Assembly: GCF_004803695.1 (NCBI RefSeq)
Contig: NZ_CP039393.1
Coordinates: 1,550,001-1,614,000, forward strand
Direction of reading: 5' to 3'
DNA: 64,000 bases
Source of the DNA: Muribaculum gordoncarteri
GTDB taxonomy: Bacteria; Bacteroidota; Bacteroidia; Bacteroidales; Muribaculaceae
Positions 33,504 through 42,666 of the stretch are shown piece by piece. The notes under the pieces were generated by a model, which was not told the DNA's origin, searched no databases, and was given only the letters and a program-made list of their open reading frames with translations. The position numbers were made by a program, and so were the translations under genes. The first letter of the stretch is position 1. The number at the start of each line of letters is the position of its first letter.

Positions 33504-34177
33504 GTAGTAAAAAATATATCGCGACACTAATCGCCATTAGCGGCTTCCTAACCGCATTTGCCGACACCGACAATCTCACAGGAGCTTGGAAAGGCCCGAA
33601 GGATTTGATGGTCAATCTCTGCATTGACAATGATAAGCAGTTGTATGTGGGATATTGCGGTATTCTCCGCACCTACGGCTGGGTGGATTTCTCAACAAGC
33701 CTCACTCCTGATTCACTTATAATAAAGTCTGCCGATATAGGAAGTCCGTTCGAGGGACGCTTCAAAATCGAGTCTGACAATAGACTCGTCGGAAAACTTG
33801 AAATGGGCAGTCATGGCGATGATTGGTATTTCAACGGCAATGCCGAGCTTGTTAAAGAAAAGCCTGTAATGCCGGAAAATCTTAACCCAAAACTTGAAGG
33901 TATCATACTTCCATCAGATTATGGTGTGCTGGCTCGTGACCGGAATATAGCATGGGAAGCTCTCTCAATCCTAACCCCAAAATCATACGGCTACGCAGAG
34001 AAAAACATGGTGGAAAAACTGCTGAACGCAAAGACATATCCGATTACACCGGAAGATATGATAGGTTTTCACCGTGTGCGTTCCATACAGATAGATGCCC
34101 GTGACGGCATATTCTCTTATCCGTATTTCAATTGCAGGTTCAAGAAAGCCGATGGTGGAAAAGTCGGTGCAGATTGA
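33500..34177 (+). pseudogene. Exported protein of unknown function, truncated by IS21
   Basis: The frame starts with a signal peptide (about 1-22, ending TAFAD) and continues with a beta-rich domain (LTGAWKGPKDLMVNLCIDND) and a second region with FHRVRSIQIDARDGIFSYPY. ATG 33500 overlaps the recD2 stop by 4 bp. The IS21 left end is at 34156, so the last eight codons and stop come from the insertion sequence. The missing 3' part is not directly beyond this IS copy, so more than a simple insertion occurred. The Cys-rich reading CVLFHLTFGFCGYDCPSF right of the second IS (39848-39960) might be a remnant, unproven. Confidence 0.65.
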
Positions 34178-34338
34178 CCCCTGTCGGCGGGAAAATGTGA
34201 CCCTTTTCGTCGAAATAAGATTGACCCTCGGCGACGAAATAAAAATGACCCCTGTCGGAATACTCCGCAAGGGATTTTTTTGTAGTTTTAGAAATCCAAG
34301 TCCTGGCACGGCGGGGGTAAATCTAAAATTACAAATTT

Positions 34339-35929
34339 ATGGTTACAAAATTAAAAAATATCCTTCGATGTTACCAGTCGGGGATGGGATTAAAGGAAAT
34401 TGCCGCGGTTTTCCATATATCCCGCAACAGCACGCGCAAATATGTGCGTCTGTTTCAGTCGAGCGGCAAGTCCATGGAAAAGCTTCTTGCAATGACGGAA
34501 GAACAACTCCGGCAGGAGCTTGGGCAGGAGAAGGTGCGACACAGCAAACCTTCAGAGCGTGAGACGGAGCTTGAAGCACTTCTTCCCGAGTATGCAAAAC
34601 AGCTGACACGCAAGGGTATGTCCAAGGCACGGCTGTACGAGCGGTATCATGCTGCTTATCCTGACGGCTATGGACTGACGATGTTCAAGCAGGCTCTCCG
34701 TCAGTACCTGCATCAAAGCAAGGTGGTCGGACATGTGGAGCATTATGCCGGAGACCAGATGTACATCGACTTTGCCGGAGACCGCCTTGAGGTGGTCGAC
34801 TGCATGACGGGCGAGACTAAAAAAGCAGAGGTGTTCGTCGCGATACTGCCTTTCAGTCATTACACTTACTGTGAGGCCGCATGGTCCCAGCGCAAGGAAG
34901 ACCTCATCAAAGGATGTGAGGGCGCCATGCAATACTTCGGCGGCGTTCCTGCCGCGATAGTGCCGGACAATCTCAAGGCGGCCGTAAGCAGAAGCGACCG
35001 CAACGAGCCGGTGATCAATGAAGTGTTCGCCGCATTTGCCGAGCATTACGGATGTGCGGTATATCCGGCACGTGTCCGGCACCCCAAGGACAAGGCCCTG
35101 GTGGAGAATGCCGTGAAACTGCTTTACAAATCCGTCTATGCCGATATCGAGGGAATGACGTTCGGCAGCCTTGACGAGCTTAACACCGCCATCCATATCT
35201 CGTTGCTCGATTTCAACGAAAAGACAATGGCCGGGCGGAACGTCTCACGAGTGCAGATGTTCAACCGTATGGAGAAAGACCAGCTGCGTCCGCTGCCCGA
35301 GCGGAGCTTCACTGTGAAGGAACGCAAGCTGATGACTGTCGGAAAGAACTGCTATGTGTCGCTTTCCAAGCATCACTACAGCGTACCCAGAGAACATGTC
35401 GGCAAACGTGTGGTCATTCTCTATGACGCCGACACCGTGGAGATATAATCTTGTGGCGGTTCACGACCGCTGCGACATCCCCTATGCCTACTCATGGAAA
35501 CGGGAGCACAACCTGCCGGGCCATTACGGGGCTTACGACAAGGACCTTGAGGAACTGTTCGTACGCGCCGGACAGATCGACAACATCGTGCTCGACTATC
35601 TCCGGGAAGTAGACAGACACCTACAGTATCCGCCGAAGTCCTTCAGCTCATGCCGTGGGATAATCACCCTTGAAAAGAAGTATGGGGCCGACCGTCTCAT
35701 CGCGGCCTGCGCCTGTGCCGGAATGAAGGCGGAATACGGTTACCAGGCATTGCGCCGGGTGCTCGAACTGGGTGAGGACGCAGACTTCCTGCCGGATGAA
35801 AACGGCAGCATCTCCCGGCCGCAGGACCCCGTTCCTTCTCTGATACACAAAAATATACGTGGCCGTGAATACTTCCTGGCCCGGAACTCAAACAACAATA
35901 AAAAAGACAACAATGGAAACAGACAATAA
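34339..35929 (+). pseudogene. istA: IS21 transposase IstA, interrupted reading frame (copy 1)
   Basis: The first frame (34339-35448, 369 residues) has the N-terminal HTH (GMGLKEIAAVFHISRNSTRK) and the DDE integrase core (MYIDFAGDRLEV, AAIVPDNLKAAV, HPKDKALVENAV). It stops at 35446-35448. The C-terminal beta-domain continues in another frame (about 35440-35929: RYNLVAVHDRCDIPYAYSWK). Moving from one to the other needs a +1 (or -2) shift near 35440. The same interruption is present in copy 2, so it predates duplication; either ribosomal frameshifting makes full IstA or the catalytic first part alone is enough. Confidence 0.85.
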
Positions 35930-36689
35930 AACCGCCCCTGTATCCGCAGTACAGGACCAGAACCAGATCTCGCTCGATCTGATGAACCGAATGAAAATGC
36001 ACGGCATGGCCGAAGCCTTCCGCGAAAGCATCGCCGGCACCACAGCACAGTCGATGACTCCGGACTCCTTCCTCTCGATGCTGCTCGCTCGGGAATGGGA
36101 CTGGCGCGCTCAGGCCGCCATTGCACGTCTGACCCGAAATGCGTCATTCCGCTACAAGGCCTATATGGAAGAAATCGACTACACCGTCAGCCGGGGCCTC
36201 GACCGTAACCAGATGGAACGGCTCGCCACTCTCGACTTCGTGCGCCAGGGTACTAATCTCTTCATCACAGGTTCGGCAGGAACCGGCAAGAGCTTCCTGG
36301 CATGCGCTCTGGGACATGAGGCCTGCAAGCGCGGCATACGCACCCTGTACGGCAATGCCGCAAAACTTCTCGGCGCCCTGAAGGTGGCAAAAGTCAGAAA
36401 CTGCCTTGAAGCCGAACTCAAGAAAATCGAACGCTGTCAGCTTCTGATTCTTGACGACCTGTTCCTTGTCCCTCTTGACGCAAAGGAACGTCCCATACTG
36501 CTGGACATAATCGAAGACCGGCACGAGCGCAAATCAATAATCATCACATCCCAGTATCCGCCCTCGGCATGGTACGACATGGTGGGGGATCCGACTGTGG
36601 CTGACGCTATCCTTGACCGCATAGTCCACTCCGCCCATACCATCGAACTCTCCGGAGAAAGCATGCGAAAACTCAAGGCTAAAAAGTAA
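35913..36689 (+). CDS. istB: IS21 helper ATPase IstB (copy 1)
   Basis: 258 residues from ATG 35913 (METDNKTAPVS), overlapping the end of istA by 17 bp as usual in IS21. Walker A is FITGSAGTGKSFLACALG at about 108 and Walker B is LLILDDLFLVPL at about 168. It is the AAA+ target-selection and immunity factor for IstA. It differs from copy 2 by very few codons (for example Gly/Asp in ESIA-G/D-TTAQ and Leu/Met in LLGA-L/M-KVAK). Confidence 0.9.
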   Translation: METDNKTAPVSAVQDQNQISLDLMNRMKMHGMAEAFRESIAGTTAQSMTPDSFLSMLLAREWDWRAQAAIARLTRNASFRYKAYMEEIDYTVSRGLDRNQMERLATLDFVRQGTNLFITGSAGTGKSFLACALGHEACKRGIRTLYGNAAKLLGALKVAKVRNCLEAELKKIERCQLLILDDLFLVPLDAKERPILLDIIEDRHERKSIIITSQYPPSAWYDMVGDPTVADAILDRIVHSAHTIELSGESMRKLKAKK

Positions 36690-36815
36690 GCCGGATATAA
36701 AATCGACAATATTAAATTGACCCCCGCCGCCAGGACTTTTCAGGGGTCAATCTTATTTTGACGAGGGGGTCAATTTTTTCCCGCCGACAGGGGGCAATCT
36801 GCACCGACTTTTCCA

Positions 36816-37076
36816 GTATGTAACGAATCAATTCTTTCCATTTCCGACGGCTCTCATCTTTAGGGCTGCAAGGTCGATGATGTCGCCGCTTTGGTCAGTG
36901 GCGTGGTCATACCATCGGTTTGTTTTGGTATCAACTACCAGCATCGGCTCCGGGTCGTCGCGTTGCGGTGCATAATAGAGCTTCATGTCATCGAAGGACT
37001 TGACCGGCTTTTCGCCGAGAGCCGCCAAGAACTCCGCCAGCGGGATATTCTTTATATTATTCTTTGTGTACCTCAT
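36816..37076 (-). pseudogene. TraP-like DNA primase (CHC2 zinc-finger type), N-terminal remnant
   Basis: About 85 codons remain between the two IS21 copies. The frame starts at ATG 37076 and contains IPLAEFLAALGEKPVKSFDD, YYAPQRDD and WYDHATDQSGDIIDLAALKM, the primase zinc-domain region found in TraP of Bacteroides conjugative transposons. The frame stops at 36828. If one T is restored in the GGAAATGGAAAG run (about 36838-36848), it reads GNWKELIRYI up to the IS edge, a more protein-like continuation. So it is both frameshifted and cut by copy 1. Confidence 0.6.
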
Positions 37077-37079
37077 AGG

Positions 37080-37187
37080 CTAAAACTGATATTTGAGGTG
37101 AACGCCATACAGGAACAGGAAATGCCCGGTGTCGTTTCCGAATACAAACCGCTCCTTGATGTGTGCGCCGAGCGCCACATGATCTGA
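37080..37187 (-). pseudogene. TraO-like conjugal transfer protein, C-terminal remnant
   Basis: Reading leftward from the edge of IS copy 2: SDHVALGAHIKERFVFGNDT, then GHFLFLYGVHLKYQF and stop (37082-37080). The alternating pattern with a terminal Phe is that of an outer-membrane or beta-rich protein end. The position 3 bp before traP is the traO-traP order of CTnDOT-like tra operons. Identification rests on that gene order and the short C-terminal pattern. Confidence 0.45.
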
Positions 37188-37313
37188 TGGAAAAGTCGGT
37201 GCAGATTGCCCCCTGTCGGCGGGAAAAAATTGACCCCCTCGTCAAAATAAGATTGACCCCTGAAAAGTCCTGGCGGCGGGGGTCAATTTAATATTGTCGA
37301 TTTTATATCCGGC

Positions 37314-38090
37314 TTACTTTTTAGCCTTGAGTTTTCGCATGCTTTCTCCGGAGAGTTCGATGGTATGGGCGGAGTGGACTATGCGGTCAAGGATAGCGTC
37401 AGCCACAGTCGGATCCCCCACCATGTCGTACCATGCCGAGGGCGGATACTGGGATGTGATGATTATTGATTTGCGCTCGTGCCGGTCTTCGATTATGTCC
37501 AGCAGTATGGGACGTTCCTTTGCGTCAAGAGGGACAAGGAACAGGTCGTCAAGAATCAGAAGCTGACAGCGTTCGATTTTCTTGAGTTCGGCTTCAAGGC
37601 AGTTTCTGACTTTTGCCACCTTCATGGCGCCGAGAAGTTTTGCGGCATTGCCGTACAGGGTGCGTATGCCGCGCTTGCAGGCCTCATGTCCCAGAGCGCA
37701 TGCCAGGAAGCTCTTGCCGGTTCCTGCCGAACCTGTGATGAAGAGATTGGTCCCCTGGCGCACGAAGTCGAGAGTGGCGAGCCGTTCCATCTGGTTACGG
37801 TCGAGGCCCCGGCTGACGGTGTAGTCGATTTCTTCCATATAGGCCTTGTAGCGGAATGACGCATTTCGGGTCAGACGTGCAATGGCGGCCTGAGCGCGCC
37901 AGTCCCATTCCCGAGCGAGCAGCATCGAGAGGAAGGAGTCCGGAGTCATCGACTGTGCTGTGGTGTCGGCGATGCTTTCGCGGAAGGCTTCGGCCATGCC
38001 GTGCATTTTCATTCGGTTCATCAGATCGAGCGAGATCTGGTTCTGGTCCTGTACTGCGGATACAGGGGCGGTTTTATTGTCTGTTTCCAT
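37314..38090 (-). CDS. istB: IS21 helper ATPase IstB (copy 2)
   Basis: 258 residues, AAA+ ATPase with the same Walker motifs as copy 1. Differences include Asp in ESIADTTAQ, Met in LLGAMKVAK and silent changes in the QGTNLF codons, so the two copies have diverged slightly. Confidence 0.9.
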   Translation of the reverse strand: METDNKTAPVSAVQDQNQISLDLMNRMKMHGMAEAFRESIADTTAQSMTPDSFLSMLLAREWDWRAQAAIARLTRNASFRYKAYMEEIDYTVSRGLDRNQMERLATLDFVRQGTNLFITGSAGTGKSFLACALGHEACKRGIRTLYGNAAKLLGAMKVAKVRNCLEAELKKIERCQLLILDDLFLVPLDAKERPILLDIIEDRHERKSIIITSQYPPSAWYDMVGDPTVADAILDRIVHSAHTIELSGESMRKLKAKK

Positions 38091-39664
38091 TGTTGTCTTT
38101 TTTATTGTTGTTTGAGTTCCGGGCCAGGAAGTATTCACGGCCACGTATATTTTTGTGTATCAGAGAAGGAACGGGGTCCTGCGGCCGGGAGATGCTGCCG
38201 TTTTCATCCGGCAGGAAGTCTGCGTCCTCACCCAGTTCGAGCACCCGGCGCAATGCCTGGTAACCGTATTCCGCCTTCATTCCGGCACAGGCGCAGGCCG
38301 CGATGAGACGGTCGGCCCCATACTTCTTTTCAAGGGTGATTATCCCACGGCATGAGCTGAAGGACTTCGGCGGATACTGTAGGTGTCTGTCTACTTCCCG
38401 GAGATAGTCGAGCACGATGTTGTCGATCTGTCCGGCGCGTACGAACAGTTCCTCAAGGTCCTTGTCGTAAGCCCCGTAATGGCCCGGCAGGTTGTGCTCC
38501 CGTTTCCATGAGTAGGCATAGGGGATGTCGCAGCGGTCGTGAACCGCCACAAGATTATATCTCCACGGTGTCGGCGTCATAGAGAATGACCACACGTTTG
38601 CCGACATGTTCTCTGGGTACGCTGTAGTGATGCTTGGAAAGCGACACATAGCAGTTCTTTCCGACAGTCATCAGCTTGCGTTCCTTCACAGTGAAGCTCC
38701 GCTCGGGCAGCGGACGCAGCTGGTCTTTCTCCATACGGTTGAACATCTGCACTCGTGAGACGTTCCGCCCGGCCATTGTCTTTTCGTTGAAATCGAGCAA
38801 CGAGATATGGATGGCGGTGTTAAGCTCGTCAAGGCTGCCGAACGTCATTCCCTCGATATCGGCATAGACGGATTTGTAAAGCAGTTTCACGGCATTCTCC
38901 ACCAGGGCCTTGTCCTTGGGGTGCCGGACACGTGCCGGATATACCGCACATCCGTAATGCTCGGCAAATGCGGCGAACACTTCATTGATCACCGGCTCGT
39001 TGCGGTCGCTTCTGCTTACGGCCGCCTTGAGATTGTCCGGCACTATCGCGGCAGGAACGCCGCCGAAGTATTGCATGGCGCCCTCACATCCTTTGATGAG
39101 GTCTTCCTTGCGCTGGGACCATGCGGCCTCACAGTAAGTGTAATGACTGAAAGGCAGTATCGCGACGAACACCTCTGCTTTTTTAGTCTCGCCCGTCATG
39201 CAGTCGACCACCTCAAGGCGGTCTCCGGCAAAGTCGATGTACATCTGGTCTCCGGCATAATGCTCCACATGTCCGACCACCTTGCTTTGATGCAGGTACT
39301 GACGGAGAGCCTGCTTGAACATCGTCAGTCCATAGCCGTCAGGATAAGCAGCATGATACCGCTCGTACAGCCGTGCCTTGGACATACCCTTGCGTGTCAG
39401 CTGTTTTGCATACTCGGGAAGAAGTGCTTCAAGCTCCGTCTCACGCTCTGAAGGTTTGCTGTGTCGCACCTTCTCCTGCCCAAGCTCCTGCCGGAGTTGT
39501 TCTTCCGTCATTGCAAGAAGCTTTTCCATGGACTTGCCGCTCGACTGAAACAGACGCACATATTTGCGCGTGCTGTTGCGGGATATATGGAAAACCGCGG
39601 CAATTTCCTTTAATCCCATCCCCGACTGGTAACATCGAAGGATATTTTTTAATTTTGTAACCAT
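38074..39664 (-). pseudogene. istA: IS21 transposase IstA, interrupted reading frame (copy 2)
   Basis: It has the same split as copy 1. The first frame (39664-38555) carries the HTH and DDE core and the second (about 38563-38074) carries the C-terminal domain. Protein sequence is identical to copy 1 over both parts as far as read. Confidence 0.85.
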
Positions 39665-39847
39665 AAATTTGTAATTTTAGATTTACCCCCGCCGTGCCAG
39701 GACTTGGGTTTCTAAAACTACAAAAAAATCCCTTGCGGAGTATTCCGACAGGGGTCATTTTTATTTCGTCGCCGAGGGTCAATCTTATTTCGACGAAAAG
39801 GGTCACATTTTCCCGCCGACAGGGGTCAATCTGCACCGACTTTTCCA

Positions 39848-40317
39848 CTTCGGAGGAAGAACAGAATTTTGAATGTGTTCTGTTTCATCTTACATTTGGA
39901 TTTTGTGGTTATGATTGCCCGAGTTTTACCCCTTGCAAAAATCATAACGAGTTAAACTAAATTTTGCTTAGACACATTTTGGCCAATAGAGGACGAATGT
40001 CGGACATCCATCCTCAGCCCATGTAAGAGGTATTGAAGATAAGGTAAAATCAGGTGTCAAATGTAAAGTAAGTCAGTGCCACTGCAACAATAAAATCCGT
40101 TGGATTTATTGTGTCCGAAAATGACCGGTTTTGACCGATAATTTCCGAGTTGGTGTTTTGTAACATGTTGCACTAAACACAGTTACGAGGCTTCTGGTGG
40201 CAATGGAGTGGCAATTTGGTATTGCAGAATTTTCTGCCACTAATTTGCCACCAATGGGTGTCTTGTTCGGTCTTTTTTCTGTCCGATGACGGTCCTGAGT
40301 CGTCATTTTTAGGCACT
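39848..40317. other. Gene-poor stretch between IS copy 2 and the ssrA terminator
   Basis: About 470 bp without a supported gene. This is where an integrase gene would normally lie next to an ssrA attachment site. A 66-codon minus-strand frame (40106-40306) has no recognisable recombinase motif. It contains the palindromic GTGGCAA...TTGCCAC (about 40198-40252), a moderately long inverted repeat. Confidence 0.4.
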
Positions 40318-40353
40318 AAAAAAACCGCACAATAAGTTGATATTGTGCGGTTT
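40318..40353 (-). terminator. ssrA terminator
   Basis: AAACCGCACAATA (40322-40334) pairs perfectly with TATTGTGCGGTTT (40341-40353). The A run at 40318-40324 is the T run on the minus strand. It lies 47 bp after the tmRNA 3' end. Confidence 0.85.
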
Positions 40354-40399
40354 AGTCTTGTTTAAACTTTTGTTGGCCGGAATCTGTCCGACCCGTCAA

Positions 40400-40418
40400 G
40401 TGGAGCTGGAGGGAATTG
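40400..40418 (-). repeat. att-like site C: the ssrA 3' end itself
   Basis: GTGGAGCTGGAGGGAATTG. It matches copy B at 18/19 and copy A at 17/19, all in the same orientation, as direct repeats bounding 26.9 kb and 24.9 kb. Confidence 0.55.
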
Positions 40419-40796
40419 AACCCTCGTCCAAACGTGGAGTTAATGAGCTTTCTACATGCTTAGTCTTGACTTGGTTGTAGGGCAATGACAGGTTCAAGAC
40501 CGCCAATCGTTGCCTTAGCCTTTAAAATTTCGGAAACCGCGCAAGGCTCTTGGCTTCCTATTCCCGATTTATCTGCACCACCTTATCGATCCGTCTCGGA
40601 AAAAGGACAATCGGGTGATGTCTTGTCTTCGCCACTGTGGCGAAGATTAAGCTAATCTACTGTACTTCGATTAAGCAGCAAGAGCGTAGTTGTTTTCGCC
40701 ATTTAAAATTTTGATGTCCCATATTATAGAGCGTAGCCATCATTGCTCTGCATGCTTACACACCACCTCTACACGCTGTCAAAGCCAGTCAGCCCC
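40401..40796 (-). ncRNA. ssrA: Transfer-messenger RNA (tmRNA)
   Basis: Ribosome rescue RNA. The 5' end GGGGCTGACTGG (from 40796) pairs with the 3' end CCAGCTCCA (to 40401) to form the tRNA-like acceptor; CCA is not encoded. The T-arm GGGTTCAATTCCC is next to the 3' end. The tag-coding region near 40666-40705 reads NGENNYALAA and stop, the Bacteroidetes tag. A mirrored GCCAC/GTGGC pseudoknot stem follows. The 3' end is a common phage and island integration target, matching the two att-like copies at 13429 and 15492. Confidence 0.95.
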
Positions 40797-40818
40797 GTAG
40801 ATTTTGTGTAATTGGATG

Positions 40819-40852
40819 CAAATTTACTAATTTATATGTGATAACACAGCAA
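40819..40852 (-). promoter_or_regulatory. ssrA promoter
   Basis: Minus strand: TTG (40852-40850), 23 nt, TAAATTTG (40826-40819), ending about 23 bp before the mature 5' end. Confidence 0.6.
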
Positions 40853-40932
40853 TTGTCGAGGTTTTTAACACTTTTACAGTACATTAATGGATTAATTAAA
40901 GTTTTGTAGTATATATTACGGAGTATAATTGG

Positions 40933-40940
40933 TACCTTTG
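40933..40940 (+). promoter_or_regulatory. -7 box (TACCTTTG) of the antiporter gene
   Basis: TACCTTTG lies 45 bp before ATG 40985. A TTTG at 40903-40906 is 26 nt upstream, slightly far for a -33. Confidence 0.5.
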
Positions 40941-40984
40941 CACCCAAAAATAAAAATAGAGAGTTGAATAGATCTGTTAGAAAA

Positions 40985-42430
40985 ATGAAATCGCATCAAC
41001 CTTCGCTGGTTGCATCACTCATTCCTATTGCTGCTCTTATTTCCGGATTGGTAGCAGTCATTGTCACAAGCGGAGCTGATGCAGTGCAAAATATGAGCCA
41101 ACCTATCCTTCTTACCGGAGCGTTGATTGCATTGCTTATAGCGATAGTGTTCTATCGCCGTCCGATGAAGGCATTCCGTATCGGCCTGATGAAAAGTGCG
41201 TCACAGATACTGCCCACAGTGCCCATTTTGTTGATGATAGGAACCGTATCGGCCACATGGATGCTTAGCGGAGTTGTGCCTACGCTTATCGACTACGGAC
41301 TCGTGGCACTTAATCCCAAGATGTTTCTGTTTACCACCTGTGCAGTGTGCGCATTGATTTCGGTGTTGAGCGGAAGCTCCTGGACCACCATAGCAACCAT
41401 AGGCGTTGCATTCATGGGCATAGGCACCGTGTGGGGCTACAGTCCGGGGTGGATAGCCGGAGCCATAATATCGGGAGCCTATTTCGGCGACAAAATATCA
41501 CCGTTGTCCGACACTACGGTTCTGGCGTCATCGACCTGTGGCGTAAAGCTGTTTCCCCACATACGTTACATGATGATCACCACAGTACCGGCAATAGTCA
41601 TAGCACTTGCAGTGTTTGCATTAGTGGGCATATTGACTCCGCCCACCTCGCAGGAGCAGTCGTCGGACATGATGCACTATCTTCATGCCACGTTCAACAT
41701 AACTCCGTGGACACTCCTCATCCCCTGTGCCACAATACTGTTGCTTGTTATGAAGCTCGGCACCACTACAACACTTGCGCTCAGCACGCTGTTGGGTGTC
41801 ATAGGCATATTCCTGTTCCAGCCGTCGCTGTTATCGACGATTGAAGGCACCGACAATCCGTCGCTGCTTATCCATGCAAAGGCCATATTCAACATACTTG
41901 CATCGGAAACATCAGTCCCCACCGGCCATGAGCTGCTTGACTCGCTTGTGTCGACAGGAGGCATGAAGGGAATGCTTTCAACCATATTACTTATACTGTG
42001 TGCAATGATATTCGGAGGTGTAATGATAGGCACCGGAATGGTTTCGACAATCACACATTCGGTGACCAAACGCCTTAAACGCTCCCAGAGCATCGTTTCG
42101 GCCACCGTGGGAACGGGACTTATGCTGAATGCCTGCACTGGCGACCAGTATCTTTCCATAATACTTAACGGTAATCTGTACCGCAATCTTTACCACCGCA
42201 ACCGATTGGAGCCGAGGCTTTTGAGCCGTTCAATCGAGGACTCCACCTCGGTTACATCCGTGCTGATTCCGTGGAACTCATGCGGACTCACTCAGTCGTC
42301 GGTTCTCGGAGTCGCCACACTGCATTACCTGCCCTATTGCATATTCAATATAATGAGTCCGCTCATCACAATTGCCATAGCATGGGTAGGGTTCCGCATA
42401 CGCAAACCTGCATATAAGGCAATAGCATAA
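40985..42430 (+). CDS. nhaC: NhaC family Na+/H+ antiporter
   Basis: 481 residues from ATG 40985; an in-frame TTG at 40964 is less likely. About 11-12 membrane segments. NhaC-type motifs are visible: SGSSWTTIATIGVAF, SGAYFGDKISPLSDTTVLAS (GAYFGDKxSPLSDTT is the family signature) and NACTGDQYLS near the C terminus. It exchanges sodium for protons across the inner membrane, consistent with the Na+-pumping PPase encoded 12 kb away. It is a single gene with its own promoter and a strong terminator. Confidence 0.92.
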   Translation: MKSHQPSLVASLIPIAALISGLVAVIVTSGADAVQNMSQPILLTGALIALLIAIVFYRRPMKAFRIGLMKSASQILPTVPILLMIGTVSATWMLSGVVPTLIDYGLVALNPKMFLFTTCAVCALISVLSGSSWTTIATIGVAFMGIGTVWGYSPGWIAGAIISGAYFGDKISPLSDTTVLASSTCGVKLFPHIRYMMITTVPAIVIALAVFALVGILTPPTSQEQSSDMMHYLHATFNITPWTLLIPCATILLLVMKLGTTTTLALSTLLGVIGIFLFQPSLLSTIEGTDNPSLLIHAKAIFNILASETSVPTGHELLDSLVSTGGMKGMLSTILLILCAMIFGGVMIGTGMVSTITHSVTKRLKRSQSIVSATVGTGLMLNACTGDQYLSIILNGNLYRNLYHRNRLEPRLLSRSIEDSTSVTSVLIPWNSCGLTQSSVLGVATLHYLPYCIFNIMSPLITIAIAWVGFRIRKPAYKAIA

Positions 42431-42465
42431 ATATAGAATAATCTATTATCAGAAACACGTGAGAG

Positions 42466-42500
42466 GGAACAATCCATCGCCATTGGATTGTTCCTTTTTT
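42466..42500 (+). terminator. Terminator after nhaC
   Basis: GGAACAATCCA (42466-42476) pairs with TGGATTGTTCC (42484-42494), followed by a T run. Confidence 0.85.
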
Positions 42501-42666
42501 AACATTTAACTTTTTTAGCAATATCCCGCATATTTCATGTAATGTCGGGTATTTGCCGACATTATGGCAATATAAACGCAAACCGATAAAGTTAACATCA
42601 GTTATTAAGAACTAATTATGCTTGAATGTGTTATTATTGTATAATGATACATTAATACAACATCCT

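Larger units (their letters stand above)
34156..36815 (+). mobile_element. IS21 family insertion sequence, copy 1
   Basis: 2,660 bp. The ends are inverted repeats starting TGGAAAAGTCGGTGCAGATT; left and right ends match for about 40 bp with few differences. Inside the ends are further repeats of the GACCCC/TGTCGG type, the multiple transposase binding sites known in IS21. It carries istA (frameshifted) and istB. Copy 2 is inverted at 37188-39847 and nearly identical (a handful of differences in istB). No target duplication flanks this copy (left ...CCGATGG, right GTATGTA...). Confidence 0.9.
37188..39847 (-). mobile_element. IS21 family insertion sequence, copy 2 (inverted)
   Basis: 2,660 bp, reverse orientation to copy 1, with the same ends and the same interrupted istA. 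Flanks are ...GATCTGA on the left and CTTCGGA... on the right, with no target duplication. The 372 bp between the copies are the tra remnant. The inverted pair can recombine to flip the interval or act as a composite unit. Confidence 0.9.

Noticed and set aside
36144-38306. Several 80-135 codon frames antisense or out of frame to istB in both IS21 copies
   Set aside because: Shadows of the GC-richer istA/istB coding sequence, identical in both copies and without promoters or family motifs.
40106-40306. 66-codon minus-strand frame beside the ssrA terminator, where an integrase is expected
   Set aside because: It has none of the tyrosine recombinase motifs (R..HxxR..Y), and its composition looks non-coding.
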